From contig NZ_CP154630.1 of the NCBI RefSeq assembly GCF_039555535.1, positions 3,733,001 through 3,797,000 of the forward strand: a stretch of 64,000 nt of DNA, read 5' to 3'. Shown one piece after another: positions 16,811 through 26,966 of the stretch; position 1 is the first letter of the stretch, and each line of letters starts with the position of its first letter. The DNA comes from Stenotrophomonas maltophilia (lineage in GTDB: Bacteria > Pseudomonadota > Gammaproteobacteria > Xanthomonadales > Xanthomonadaceae). The position numbers and the translations under genes were made by a program. The notes below the pieces were generated by a model. That model searched no databases, was not told the DNA's origin, and worked only from the letters and a program-made list of their open reading frames with translations.

Positions 16811-17347
16811 ATGCCCTCGATCGCCCCGCGTTTCCGCCCACGGCTGCTGGCCTGCGCCGCACTGCTGCTGTCCCTGTCGGCGCCTGCGCTGGCCCAGCGC
16901 GTGGTGGACGGTGACCTGCAGCAGCAGATGTCTCCGACCGAGTTCAAGGCGGCCGGCCTGGACAAGCTGAGCGCGCAGGAACTGGCCACGCTCAACCGCT
17001 GGCTGCAGGGCAAGGTCGAAGCGGCGACGACCCAGGCGGTAGCGGCGGTACGCGAAGAAGCCCGCGAACAGGGCCGCCAGGAAGTGATCGTGAAGAACCG
17101 CGGTTTCTTCGATTTCGGCAGCAGCGAGCCGATCACCGGCGTACTGCAGGGCGAGTTCCGTGGCTTCGGCAAGGGCCGTGTCTACGTGTTGGACAACGGC
17201 CAGGAATGGGAGCAGACCGACAGCACCAGCGTGGTCGGTGTGCGCAAGCAATCACCCAAGGTCAGCATCAAGCCCGGCGTGATGGGCGTGTGGTACATGA
17301 AGGTGGAAGGCGTGAACAGCCAGCCCAAGGTGCGCCGCTCCAAGTAA
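16811..17347 (+). CDS. Secreted protein of unknown function
   Basis: A 178-residue protein with a clear signal peptide (basic RFRPR, hydrophobic core LLACAALLLSLSAPALA, likely cleavage near residue 28). The mature part has an Ala-rich amphipathic helix (about 50-95, VEAATTQAVAAVREEAREQG) and a compact C-terminal beta-rich domain with ITGVLQGEFRGFGKGRVYVL and GQEWEQTDSTS. It is probably periplasmic. A GAGAG-type ribosome site precedes the ATG. It is convergent with hrpA, and a SMAG inverted pair separates the two genes. I know similar hypothetical proteins from Xanthomonads but no function. Confidence 0.78.
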   Translation: MPSIAPRFRPRLLACAALLLSLSAPALAQRVVDGDLQQQMSPTEFKAAGLDKLSAQELATLNRWLQGKVEAATTQAVAAVREEAREQGRQEVIVKNRGFFDFGSSEPITGVLQGEFRGFGKGRVYVLDNGQEWEQTDSTSVVGVRKQSPKVSIKPGVMGVWYMKVEGVNSQPKVRRSK

Positions 17348-17360
17348 CGCCGCGGCTTTA

Positions 17361-17451
17361 CCTGTAGAGCCGAGCCCATGCTCGGCTGCTTTTCGATGCA
17401 CCGTCATCATCCATCGCGGGAAGCAGCCGAGCATGGGCTCGGCTCTACAGG
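17361..17451. repeat. SMAG inverted pair
   Basis: Two SMAG units (AGCCGAGCCCATGCTCGGCT with flanking GTAG, and its reverse) form a 31-base perfect inverted repeat (17361-17391 with 17421-17451) around a 29-base loop. It lies between the convergent 3' ends of the secreted-protein gene and hrpA, where it could form a long hairpin in either transcript. Confidence 0.9.
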
Positions 17452-17458
17452 AGGGGGG

Positions 17459-20400
17459 CTACGCCTGGCGCAATGCGGTCACCCGCTGCGCCAGCTTCTT
17501 CGCCGAAATGCCGGTGCGCGCGCCCAACTCCTGCGCAAACAGCGACACCCGCAGCTCTTCCAGATCCCAGCGCAGCGCCTGCCATTGCGGGCGATCGCGC
17601 AGGCCCTGCTGCTCGCCCACCTCCAGCGCTTCCAGGAATGGGTGCAGCTCCAGCATGCGCGCCTGATCACGCGGCGGATCACGCTTGGCACGCTCGGTGC
17701 GCAGGATCATCGCCTTCAGGTAGCGCGGATACTGCGCCAGCGCGTCGGCCGGCGTATCGCGCAGGAAGCCAGGATGGATCAAGCCGGCCAGCTGCGCCTC
17801 CATGTCGTCCAGGTTGCCGCGCGCCCAGCCCATCAACGGCGCCTCCAGCATCGGCTTCAGTTCCGCCACCAGCGCCAGGATGGACTCGGCCAGTTTAAGC
17901 CGCGACATCGCCTCGCCGAACAGGGCCTTGGCAGCATGCTCGCGTCGATGCTCAAAGGCAGCCGCATCGCGGATGTCTTCCAGGCCCTCGGCCAGCACTG
18001 CGTTCATCGCCGCATCGACCAGGTCGCCGCGCAGGCGTTCCTGTGATTCGATCGCGGCATACAGCAGGCCGGTCTTGGCGCCCACCGGCAACTGCTTGCG
18101 TGCCTGCTTGACCTTCTCGGCCAGGGCGATCTCCAGCAGGCGGCGCACGCCCAGCGGATGAGCCTCCTGCGCCTGCTGCCGATCGGCGAAGATGCGCAGC
18201 GCTACGCTGTCACCCTCGTCCAGCAGCGCCGGATAGGCCGGTACACCGGCTTCGCCGGGCACCTGCAGCGGAACCGGCGTGGCCGGGAACGTGCGCAGGC
18301 CGTCAGCCGCCATCTCGCGCCCGGCACGCGCCGCGAAGGCATCGCCGGCACGGCCGCCAAACTTCCCGCGCAGCGCGTCCAGATCACGCGAGGTGGCCAG
18401 CACCTTGCCCTGTTCGTCGCGCAGGCGCAGATTCATGTGCAGGTGCGGTTCGATCGAACCCGGCTCGAAATCGAGCGCGGTCACCGTGGCGCCGGTCGCG
18501 CGTGACAGGAAACGCGCCAGTTCGCCGGTGATGGCATCGGCGCTGGGCTGCGGGAACGCCTCGAAGAACGCGCGTCCGAAATCCGGGGCCGGCACATAGT
18601 TGCGGCGCATTGCCTTGGGCAGGCTGCGGATCAGTGCCGAGGCCTTGTCGGCCACGAAGCCCGGCGCCAGCCAGCCCAGCTGCACCGGATCCAGTGCATT
18701 GAGCAGGTGCAGCGGCACGTCCAGGGTCACGCCGTCGTCGTCTGCACCCGGCTCGAAGCGGTAGTGCAACGGCAACCGCGCCTGGCCCAGCGCCAGGTAC
18801 TTCGGGTAGCGCTCCTGCTCGCTGCCTTCGCCGGGCAGCAGGTCGGCCAGCGACCAGTGCAGGGTCTTGCGCTGTTCCAGCGCCAGCCCCTTCCACCAGG
18901 AATCCAGGCCCGCGGCCGAATGGATCTGCGGCGGTACGCGGTCCAGGTACCAGCGTGCCTGCCAGTCCTCGTCGGCAACGATGCCGGCGCGGCGCAGCTT
19001 CGCTTCTTCCTCGCGGGCGATCTCCAGAACTTTCTGGTTGTCGGCCACGAAACTGGCGCGGGTATTGATCTCGCCGGTCACCAGCGCCTGGCGCACGAAA
19101 ATGTCATGCGCCTCGCCCGGTTCGATGCGGCCGTAGTGCACAGGTTTCTTTGGTGCCAACACCAGGCCGAACAGGCTGATCTGCTCGGACGCCAGCACCT
19201 GGCCCTGCGCGCGCGACCAGTGCGGGTCAAAGTGCTTGCGCAGCAACAGGTGAGGCAGCTCGGCGATCACCCAGTCCGGCTCGATCGCGGCCAGGGTCAT
19301 GCCCCACACCTTCTGCGTATCCAGCAGGTTGGCCACCAGCAGCCACGGCGGCGGGCGCTTGGACAGCGCCGAGCCCGGGAACGGCAGGAAGCGACGCTGG
19401 CGTGGCGCCTGGAAATCGCCCTTCTCGGTGCGGTGACCGATCTGCGTCGGCAGGCCCGCCACCAGTGCACGGTGCAGGGTCTGGTAGGCAGTGGCACGCA
19501 CGCGCTCGCTGAAACCGCCGCCAGCCGGCGCCTGTTCCTTCTGCGCACGCACCGCCACCGGGGCCGTTGCGGCCTCGGCCTTGCCTTCGCGGGCCAGGCG
19601 TGCCGCGCGATGCAACTGGCCACGGGTGGCCTTCACTGCGGCGGCGTCATCACGCGCTGGCGCCGGCGCGCTGCTGCCGGCCAGCAACGGCGCCATCGAC
19701 GCCTCGTTGGCCTCTTCCTTCCAGCCCAGTTCCTCGCACAGCAGGCGCAGCTGGCGATGCAGCTCGCGCCACTCGCGCATGCGCAGGAAGCCGAGGAAAT
19801 GGCGGCCACACCAGTCGCGCAGCTTGGACTGGGTCAGGTCTTCGTGGGCCTGCCGGTAGGCATCCCACAGGCGCAGCACGCCAACGAACTCGGAGCGGCC
19901 ATCGGCGAACTGCGCATGCGCGCTGTCGGCCGCACCCCGCGCCTCCGGCGGGCGCTCGCGCGGGTCCTGGATGCCCAGGAACGAGGCGATCACCAGCATC
20001 GGCCGCAGGCAGCCGGCGGCCTGCGCGGCCACCAGCATGCGCGCAAGCTTCACGTCCACCGGCAGGCGTGCCATCTGCTTGCCGATGGTGGTCATGCGCC
20101 GCTCGGCATCAATCGCGCCCAGCTCGGTCAGCTGCTGCCAACCGTCGGCAACGGCACGCTCGTCCGGTGCTTCCAGGAACGGGAACTCCTCGATGCGGCC
20201 CAGGCCCAGCTGCAGCATGCGCAGGATCACCCCAGCCAGGCTGGAGCGACGGATTTCCGGATCGGTGAACTCTGGCCGCGCCTGGAAATCGGCCTCGGCG
20301 TACAGGCGGTAGCAGATGCCCTCGGCGATACGGCCGCAACGGCCCTTGCGCTGGTTGGCGCTGGCCTGCGAGATCGGCTCGATGTGCAGGCGGTCCAGCT

Positions 20401-21541
20401 TGTTGCGCGGGCTGTAGCGCTTGACGCGGGCGAAGCCCGGATCGACCACGTAGCGGATGCGCGGCACCGTCAGCGAGGTTTCGGCCACGTTGGTGGCCAG
20501 CACGATGCGCCGGTTCGGCCCCGGGTTGAACACCCGGTCCTGGTCCTGGTTGGACAGGCGCGCGTACAGCGGCAGCACCTCGGTATTGCGGTACTTGCGT
20601 CGCTCCAGCGACTGGTGCGCATCGCGGATCTCGCGTTCGCCCGGCAGGAAGATCAGCACGTCACCGCGCGAATCCAGGCGGGTGATCTCGTCGATGGCCG
20701 ACACGATGGCATCGTTGACCGTGCGTTCGCCCTGGTCTTCGCCCTCGCCTTCCAGCGCGCGGTAGCGCACTTCGACCGGGAAGGTACGCCCTTCCACGCT
20801 GATCACCGGCGCATTGTCGAAATGCTGGGCGAAGCGTTCGGTGTCGATCGTGGCCGAGGTGACGATCAGTTTCAGGTCCGGGCGCTTGCGCAGCAGCTGC
20901 TTCAGGTAGCCCAGCAGGAAGTCGATGTTGAGGCTGCGTTCGTGCGCCTCGTCGACGATGATCGTGTCGTAGTTCGACAGCCAGCGGTCGCTGGCGATCT
21001 CCGCCAGCAGGATGCCGTCGGTCATGAACTTGATGCGGCTGTCTTCGCTGACCTTGTCATTGAAGCGCACCTGGTAGCCGACCAGCTGGCCCAGTTCGCT
21101 CTGCAGTTCCTGCGCCACGCGGCTGGCCACCGCACGTGCGGCAATCCGTCGCGGCTGGGTGCAGCCGATCATGCCGGCCTGGCCGCGACCCGCGGCCAGG
21201 CACAGTTTCGGCAGCTGGGTGGTCTTGCCCGAGCCGGTTTCACCGGCGATCACCACCACCTGATGATCGCGGATCAGCTCGATGATCGCGTCGGCTTCAC
21301 GCGCAATCGGCAGCTGCGGGTCCAGAGTAATGGACGGCTGCTGTTGCGCCCGCACCTTGCGGCGCTGCACCGACGCCTGCAAGGCCTGCTCGAAGGTGGC
21401 GGCCAACGCCGCATCCTGTGGCTTGGCCTGGCACCGCGAGAGCATCCCCAGCAAACGGCCCCGGTCGCGGCTCATGGCGCCGTCGATGGCGGCGCGCTGT
21501 TGGCGCAGGCGGGGCGATGGATTTTTATCGATAGAGTTCAT
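17459..21541 (-). CDS. hrpA: ATP-dependent RNA helicase HrpA
   Basis: A 1360-residue DEAH-box helicase. The Walker A GETGSGKT is at 100-107 and DEAH at 197-200, followed by SAT, the motif V/VI region (TNVAETSLTVPRIRYV, QRKGRCGRIAEGICYRLY), HA2/OB-fold regions and the long C-terminal HrpA-specific extension (DUF3418-like). HrpA in E. coli acts on mRNA and on collided ribosomes. The length agrees with the family (about 1300). The ATG at 21541 was taken; the in-frame TTG three bases upstream is less likely. It is divergent from dps. The very long open frame on the opposite strand is a GC artefact. Confidence 0.95.
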   Translation of the reverse strand: MNSIDKNPSPRLRQQRAAIDGAMSRDRGRLLGMLSRCQAKPQDAALAATFEQALQASVQRRKVRAQQQPSITLDPQLPIAREADAIIELIRDHQVVVIAGETGSGKTTQLPKLCLAAGRGQAGMIGCTQPRRIAARAVASRVAQELQSELGQLVGYQVRFNDKVSEDSRIKFMTDGILLAEIASDRWLSNYDTIIVDEAHERSLNIDFLLGYLKQLLRKRPDLKLIVTSATIDTERFAQHFDNAPVISVEGRTFPVEVRYRALEGEGEDQGERTVNDAIVSAIDEITRLDSRGDVLIFLPGEREIRDAHQSLERRKYRNTEVLPLYARLSNQDQDRVFNPGPNRRIVLATNVAETSLTVPRIRYVVDPGFARVKRYSPRNKLDRLHIEPISQASANQRKGRCGRIAEGICYRLYAEADFQARPEFTDPEIRRSSLAGVILRMLQLGLGRIEEFPFLEAPDERAVADGWQQLTELGAIDAERRMTTIGKQMARLPVDVKLARMLVAAQAAGCLRPMLVIASFLGIQDPRERPPEARGAADSAHAQFADGRSEFVGVLRLWDAYRQAHEDLTQSKLRDWCGRHFLGFLRMREWRELHRQLRLLCEELGWKEEANEASMAPLLAGSSAPAPARDDAAAVKATRGQLHRAARLAREGKAEAATAPVAVRAQKEQAPAGGGFSERVRATAYQTLHRALVAGLPTQIGHRTEKGDFQAPRQRRFLPFPGSALSKRPPPWLLVANLLDTQKVWGMTLAAIEPDWVIAELPHLLLRKHFDPHWSRAQGQVLASEQISLFGLVLAPKKPVHYGRIEPGEAHDIFVRQALVTGEINTRASFVADNQKVLEIAREEEAKLRRAGIVADEDWQARWYLDRVPPQIHSAAGLDSWWKGLALEQRKTLHWSLADLLPGEGSEQERYPKYLALGQARLPLHYRFEPGADDDGVTLDVPLHLLNALDPVQLGWLAPGFVADKASALIRSLPKAMRRNYVPAPDFGRAFFEAFPQPSADAITGELARFLSRATGATVTALDFEPGSIEPHLHMNLRLRDEQGKVLATSRDLDALRGKFGGRAGDAFAARAGREMAADGLRTFPATPVPLQVPGEAGVPAYPALLDEGDSVALRIFADRQQAQEAHPLGVRRLLEIALAEKVKQARKQLPVGAKTGLLYAAIESQERLRGDLVDAAMNAVLAEGLEDIRDAAAFEHRREHAAKALFGEAMSRLKLAESILALVAELKPMLEAPLMGWARGNLDDMEAQLAGLIHPGFLRDTPADALAQYPRYLKAMILRTERAKRDPPRDQARMLELHPFLEALEVGEQQGLRDRPQWQALRWDLEELRVSLFAQELGARTGISAKKLAQRVTALRQA

Positions 21542-21552
21542 CAATCGGTTCG

Positions 21553-21566
21553 TTCAAAACTTTGAA
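21553..21566. promoter_or_regulatory. Short inverted repeat upstream of dps, possible operator
   Basis: TTCAAAACTTTGAA is a 6-2-6 inverted repeat in the 86-base hrpA-dps divergent gap, about 60 bases before the dps start. Dps genes are often under OxyR or stationary-phase control, but this site does not clearly match a known operator. Confidence 0.3.
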
Positions 21567-21627
21567 AGCGACCAGTCATCACGACCGGTTTATTGTGAAG
21601 GCCAACGATTCCACAAGGAGGAACCCC

Positions 21628-22176
21628 ATGGCGAAGACCAAGAGCACGACCAAGGCCAAGACCGGCAAGCAGAAGCTTGCGGCGGCGGCACCGTCGGCAC
21701 CGAACATCGATATCGGGATCACCCAGGGCGACCGCAAGAAGATCGCCGACGGTCTGTCGCGCTTCCAGGCTGATGCGTTCACGCTCTACCTGAAGACGCA
21801 CAACTTCCACTGGAATGTGACCGGGTCGATGTTCAACTCGCTGCACACCATGTTCGAGACGCAGTACACCGAGCAGTGGGCGGCACTGGACGACGTGGCC
21901 GAGCGCATCCGCGCGCTGGGCTTCAATGCCCCGGGCTCCTACCGGGAATTCGCTGCGCTGACCTCGATCGCCGAGGAACCGGGCCTGACCGACAGTGCGG
22001 ACTGGCGTGAAATGGTACGCCAGTTGGTGGTCGCCAACGAAGCGGTCTGCCGTACGGCACGTGAAGTGCTGGACGTGGCGGCCAAGGGCGACGACGCTCC
22101 GACCGAGGATCTGATGACCCAGCGCCTGCAGACGCACGAGAAGTACGCCTGGATGCTGCGTTCCCTGCTCCAGTAA
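21628..22176 (+). CDS. dps: Dps-type ferritin-like DNA-binding protein
   Basis: A 182-residue Dps/bacterioferritin-type protein: a Lys/Ala-rich N-terminal tail (1-24) suited to DNA binding, then a four-helix ferritin core. The ferroxidase-site residues characteristic of Dps are seen in THNFHWNVTG and in the following helix MFETQYTEQWAALDDVAERI. Dps oxidises Fe(II) with hydrogen peroxide and condenses DNA in stress. A strong AAGGAGGA box 6 bases before ATG 21628 fixes the start. The gene is divergent from hrpA, and CSP pair E/F follows it. Confidence 0.95.
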   Translation: MAKTKSTTKAKTGKQKLAAAAPSAPNIDIGITQGDRKKIADGLSRFQADAFTLYLKTHNFHWNVTGSMFNSLHTMFETQYTEQWAALDDVAERIRALGFNAPGSYREFAALTSIAEEPGLTDSADWREMVRQLVVANEAVCRTAREVLDVAAKGDDAPTEDLMTQRLQTHEKYAWMLRSLLQ

Positions 22177-22190
22177 GAGTTGGGGGTGGT

Positions 22191-22262
22191 TCGGCAGGGC
22201 TGCGCCCTGCACCCGCAGAAACCTTGAAACCAAGGCCAGAGCCAGAGCAAAAGCTGGTTTCC
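22191..22262. repeat. REP-like hairpin and purine-rich leader of CSP copy E
   Basis: The hairpin GCAGGGCTGCGCCCTGC at 22195-22211 is followed by ACCCGCAGAAACC and a GCCAGAGCAAAAGC spacer running into copy E. It has the same composite order as at the other forward copies. Confidence 0.68.
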
Positions 22263-22270
22263 TGTGGGTT

Positions 22271-22372
22271 GGCGGGGTGGGTCCGGTTGCGGGAGACGCC
22301 GTAAACCCGTCCATGGGGGCTTGGTCGCGGCATCCATGCCGCTCACACCCCCTCAACCGGACCCACCCCGCC
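22271..22372 (+). repeat. CSP element copy E (forward)
   Basis: Arms at 22271-22293 and 22350-22372 pair at 22 of 23 positions (core arm GGGTGGGTCCGGTTG). The 56-base core contains GACGCCGTAAACCCGTCC and an inner GCGGCAT/ATGCCGC hairpin. A CTTCGACAGATTTCC tail follows. It lies between dps and recQ. Confidence 0.88.
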
Positions 22373-22407
22373 TTCGACAGATTTCCGCGATCTGCCAAGG
22401 CATTGCT

Positions 22408-22450
22408 TGGGGTCAGATCCGTTTTCCGCAGGAAAACGGATCTGACCCCA
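22408..22450. repeat. GGGGTCAGATCC palindrome, copy 1
   Basis: Nineteen-base perfect arms surround a 5-base centre. The outer part TGGGGTCAGATCC is shared with copies at 61266 and 63320. It sits between CSP copies E and F. Confidence 0.88.
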
Positions 22451-22526
22451 TTTTGATTGTCGATATCTGACAGATTTCATCCACGCATGGCGTGGATGGC
22501 CCCTCCGTCAACCGAAAGCTGTCGGG

Positions 22527-22630
22527 GGCGGGTCGGTGTGGGCTTGCAGGACCGTTGGCGCCATGGATGGCGCCATCGAGCCCCCAAGGACGGGTTTACG
22601 GCGTGTCCTGCAAGCCCACACCGCCCCGCC
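22527..22630 (-). repeat. CSP element copy F (reverse)
   Basis: Arms at 22527-22551 and 22606-22630 pair at 24 of 25 positions (core arm GGTGTGGGCTTGCAGGA), unlike the arms of E. The core is reversed, and the inner hairpin reads GGCGCCAT/ATGGCGCC instead of CCGCGG, another paired change. A reversed leader and the REP-like hairpin GCAGGGCGCAGCCCTGC follow at about 22640-22710. Confidence 0.88.
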
Positions 22631-22736
22631 CAACCAGCAGACACGCCAGAGCCGGCTGTTGCCGTTGACGTTGCCGTGGCTTGTAGCAGGTGCAGGGCGC
22701 AGCCCTGCCGCCGCCTCCGGGAGGTAAACTAACCGG

Positions 22737-24542
<1,806 letters not shown>

Positions 24543-24566
24543 CGCCAACCGTACGCTGATGCCCCT

Positions 24567-24631
24567 GTAGAGCCGAGCCCACGCTCGGCTGCCGTTCGTG
24601 CAGACGCAGCCGAGCGTGGGCTCGGCTCTAC
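24567..24631. repeat. SMAG inverted pair
   Basis: GTAG plus AGCCGAGCCCACGCTCGGCT is followed after 17 bases by the reverse complement ending in CTAC. It lies between recQ and copL and may act as the 3' end hairpin of recQ mRNA. Confidence 0.88.
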
Positions 24632-24707
24632 ACTGGAGCAGGTCCAACCTTGAACCAGCCATTCAGCCGGAAGTGCATCCACGCCCGCTTGCAGCTAGAT
24701 TAGCGCC

Positions 24708-25091
24708 ATGTCCCTCGCCTCGACCCTGCTTCGTGTCGTGCTCATGCTCAGCCTGCTGCTCAACGGGCTGAACGCGGCCATGGCCAGCGGTCATGAGGAA
24801 ATGGGGCGGATGGCCCATGCCGTGGCCGCCACGGTTGAGGGCGGCGATGCCGACTGCCACCACCACGCCGCCATGCGGGCCGACGAGACCCCGCAGGCCA
24901 AGGCTCCCGCCCACGACGCCCACTGCCAGATCAAGGACTGCGTGCGCAGCTGCGCCCAGCACCCGTTGCTGGTGGTGCAGCCGCTGCCGTACCTGGCCGC
25001 TCCCGGCCTGTCGCTGGCACCGCAGCCGATGCCGGCCAATGGCCGCCCGGCGCCGCCGCTGCCGCCGATCTCACGCCCTCCCATCGGCTGA
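24708..25091 (+). CDS. copL: CopL-family metal-binding regulatory protein
   Basis: A 127-residue small exported protein: a signal-like segment (about 5-26), a His/Cys centre (DADCHHHAAM and HDAHCQIKDCVRSCAQHP) and a Pro-rich tail. In Xanthomonas, copL directly upstream of copAB is needed for copper-inducible expression of the operon. The position 75 bases before copA and the Cys/His pattern identify it here. How CopL acts is not settled, and the gene may work partly through its transcript or translation. Confidence 0.85.
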   Translation: MSLASTLLRVVLMLSLLLNGLNAAMASGHEEMGRMAHAVAATVEGGDADCHHHAAMRADETPQAKAPAHDAHCQIKDCVRSCAQHPLLVVQPLPYLAAPGLSLAPQPMPANGRPAPPLPPISRPPIG

Positions 25092-25166
25092 TTCCCCACG
25101 AACCGTGCGCCCTGCGCACCGGAGCCGGCCGCCTGCCGGCGTCTTTCCGTGTCTGGAGTCTCCACC

Positions 25167-26966
25167 ATGAATACCCGCAATCCCCCCGGTCCGGGCGCCG
25201 TGCCCATGCCGTCGCGACGCCTGTTCGTACAGGGTCTTGCCGCCGGTGGCGTGGTCGCCGGCATCGCTGCCGTCGGCGTGCCGCAGCGCGCGCTTGCCGC
25301 GGCCACTGCCACCCCACGCCTGGCCGGTGCCCCGGCCGTGCTCAGCGATACCCGCATCGAACTGGCCATTGGCGAATCGCTGGCCAATTTCACCGGCCGT
25401 ACCCGCCCGGCGATCACCGTCAACGGTTCGCTGCCCGCGCCGATCCTGCGTTGGCGCGAAGGCCAGACGGTGGATCTGTTCGTGCGCAATACGCTGGACC
25501 GCCACCCGACCTCGATCCACTGGCACGGCATCCTGCTGCCAGCCAACATGGACGGCGTGCCCGGGCTGAGCTTCAACGGCATCGGCCCCGGCGAGACCTA
25601 CCACTACCACTTCGACCTCAAGCAGTCGGGCACCTACTGGTACCACAGCCACTCGATGTTCCAGGAGCAGGCCGGCCTGTACGGTGCACTGATCATCGAC
25701 CCGGCCGAACCGGCGCCGTACCACCACGACCGCGAGCACGTGATCATGCTGTCGGACTGGACCGACATGGATCCCGGCGCGCTGTTCCGGCGCATGAAGA
25801 AGCTCGCCGAGCATGACAACTACTACAAGCGCACCCTGCCCGACTTCCTGCGTGACGTGAAGCGCGAGGGCTGGTCGGCCGCGCTGTCCGACCGTGGCAT
25901 GTGGGGCCGGATGCGGATGACGCCGACAGATATCTCCGACATCAACGCGCACACCTACACCTACCTGATGAACGGCACCGCCCCGGCCGGCAACTGGACC
26001 GGGTTGTTCCGCAGCGGCGAGAAGGTGCTGCTGCGCTTCATCAACGGCGCCTCGATGACCTACTTCGATGTGCGCATCCCCGGCCTGAAGATGACCGTGG
26101 TGGCCGCCGACGGCCAGTACATCCATCCGGTCAGCATCGACGAGTTCCGCATCGCCCCAGCCGAAACCTACGATGTACTGGTGGAACCGACCGGCCAGGA
26201 CGCGTTCACCATCTTCTGCCAGGACATGGGTCGCACCGGCTATGCCGCCGGCACGCTGGCGGTGCGCCATGGCCTGCAGGCACCGATCCCTGCGCGCGAC
26301 CCGCGCCCGTTGCTGACCATGAGCGACATGGGGCATGACATGGGGGGTGACCACGCGGGGCACGACATGTCCGCGATGATGGGCATGGGCCAGGGCGACA
26401 TGGACCACAGTGCACATGGCGGCGGCAGTACCGCCAGCAAGGCACCGAAGCATCCGGCCAGCGAACGCAACAACCCGCTGGTGGACATGCAGAGCTCGGC
26501 CACCGAACCGAAGCTGGACGACCCCGGCATCGGCCTGCGCGACAACGGCCGCCAGGTGCTGACCTACGGCGCGATGCGCAGCCTGTTCGAGGACCCGGAT
26601 GGTCGTGAGCCCAGCCGCGACGTTGAGCTGCACCTGACCGGGCACATGGAGAAATTCTCCTGGTCGTTCGATGGCATCCCGTTCGCCAGCGCCGAACCGC
26701 TGCGGCTGAACTACGGCGAGCGCATGCGCATCGTGCTGGTCAACGACACCATGATGCAGCACCCGATCCACCTGCACGGCGTGTGGAGCGATCTGGAAAA
26801 CGCGCAAGGTGAGTTCCAGGTCCGCAAGCACACCATCGACATGCCCCCTGGCACCCGCCGCAGCTATCGCGTGCGCGCCGATGCACTCGGCCGCTGGGCC
26901 TACCACTGCCATCTGCTGTACCACATGGAAGCGGGCATGATGCGCGAAGTGAGGATCGAAGAATGA
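25167..26966 (+). CDS. copA: Copper-resistance multicopper oxidase CopA
   Basis: A 599-residue multicopper oxidase. The twin-arginine signal SRRLFVQG at 16-23 and the hydrophobic AAGGVVAGIAAVGV predict Tat export of the folded, copper-loaded enzyme to the periplasm. Copper ligands are in HWHGILLPANMDG, YWYHSHSMFQEQ, HPIHLHGVW and WAYHCHLLYHMEAGMM. A Met/His-rich insert near residues 385-430 (MSDMGHDMGGDH) should bind extra copper. ATG 25167 was preferred to the in-frame GTG at 25149. It overlaps copB by four bases (ATGA). Confidence 0.96.
   Translation: MNTRNPPGPGAVPMPSRRLFVQGLAAGGVVAGIAAVGVPQRALAAATATPRLAGAPAVLSDTRIELAIGESLANFTGRTRPAITVNGSLPAPILRWREGQTVDLFVRNTLDRHPTSIHWHGILLPANMDGVPGLSFNGIGPGETYHYHFDLKQSGTYWYHSHSMFQEQAGLYGALIIDPAEPAPYHHDREHVIMLSDWTDMDPGALFRRMKKLAEHDNYYKRTLPDFLRDVKREGWSAALSDRGMWGRMRMTPTDISDINAHTYTYLMNGTAPAGNWTGLFRSGEKVLLRFINGASMTYFDVRIPGLKMTVVAADGQYIHPVSIDEFRIAPAETYDVLVEPTGQDAFTIFCQDMGRTGYAAGTLAVRHGLQAPIPARDPRPLLTMSDMGHDMGGDHAGHDMSAMMGMGQGDMDHSAHGGGSTASKAPKHPASERNNPLVDMQSSATEPKLDDPGIGLRDNGRQVLTYGAMRSLFEDPDGREPSRDVELHLTGHMEKFSWSFDGIPFASAEPLRLNYGERMRIVLVNDTMMQHPIHLHGVWSDLENAQGEFQVRKHTIDMPPGTRRSYRVRADALGRWAYHCHLLYHMEAGMMREVRIEE

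Noticed and set aside
18707..21565. 952-codon open frame antisense to hrpA
   Set aside because: It lies wholly opposite a clear HrpA gene. High-GC codon use opens the antisense frame, and the translation is His/Gln/Arg-rich with no domain.
22408..22450. GGGGTCAGATCC palindrome as a simple rho-independent terminator
   Set aside because: There is no run of T directly after the stem (only CATTTTG on one side), and the same sequence recurs at unrelated loci, so a repeat family fits better.
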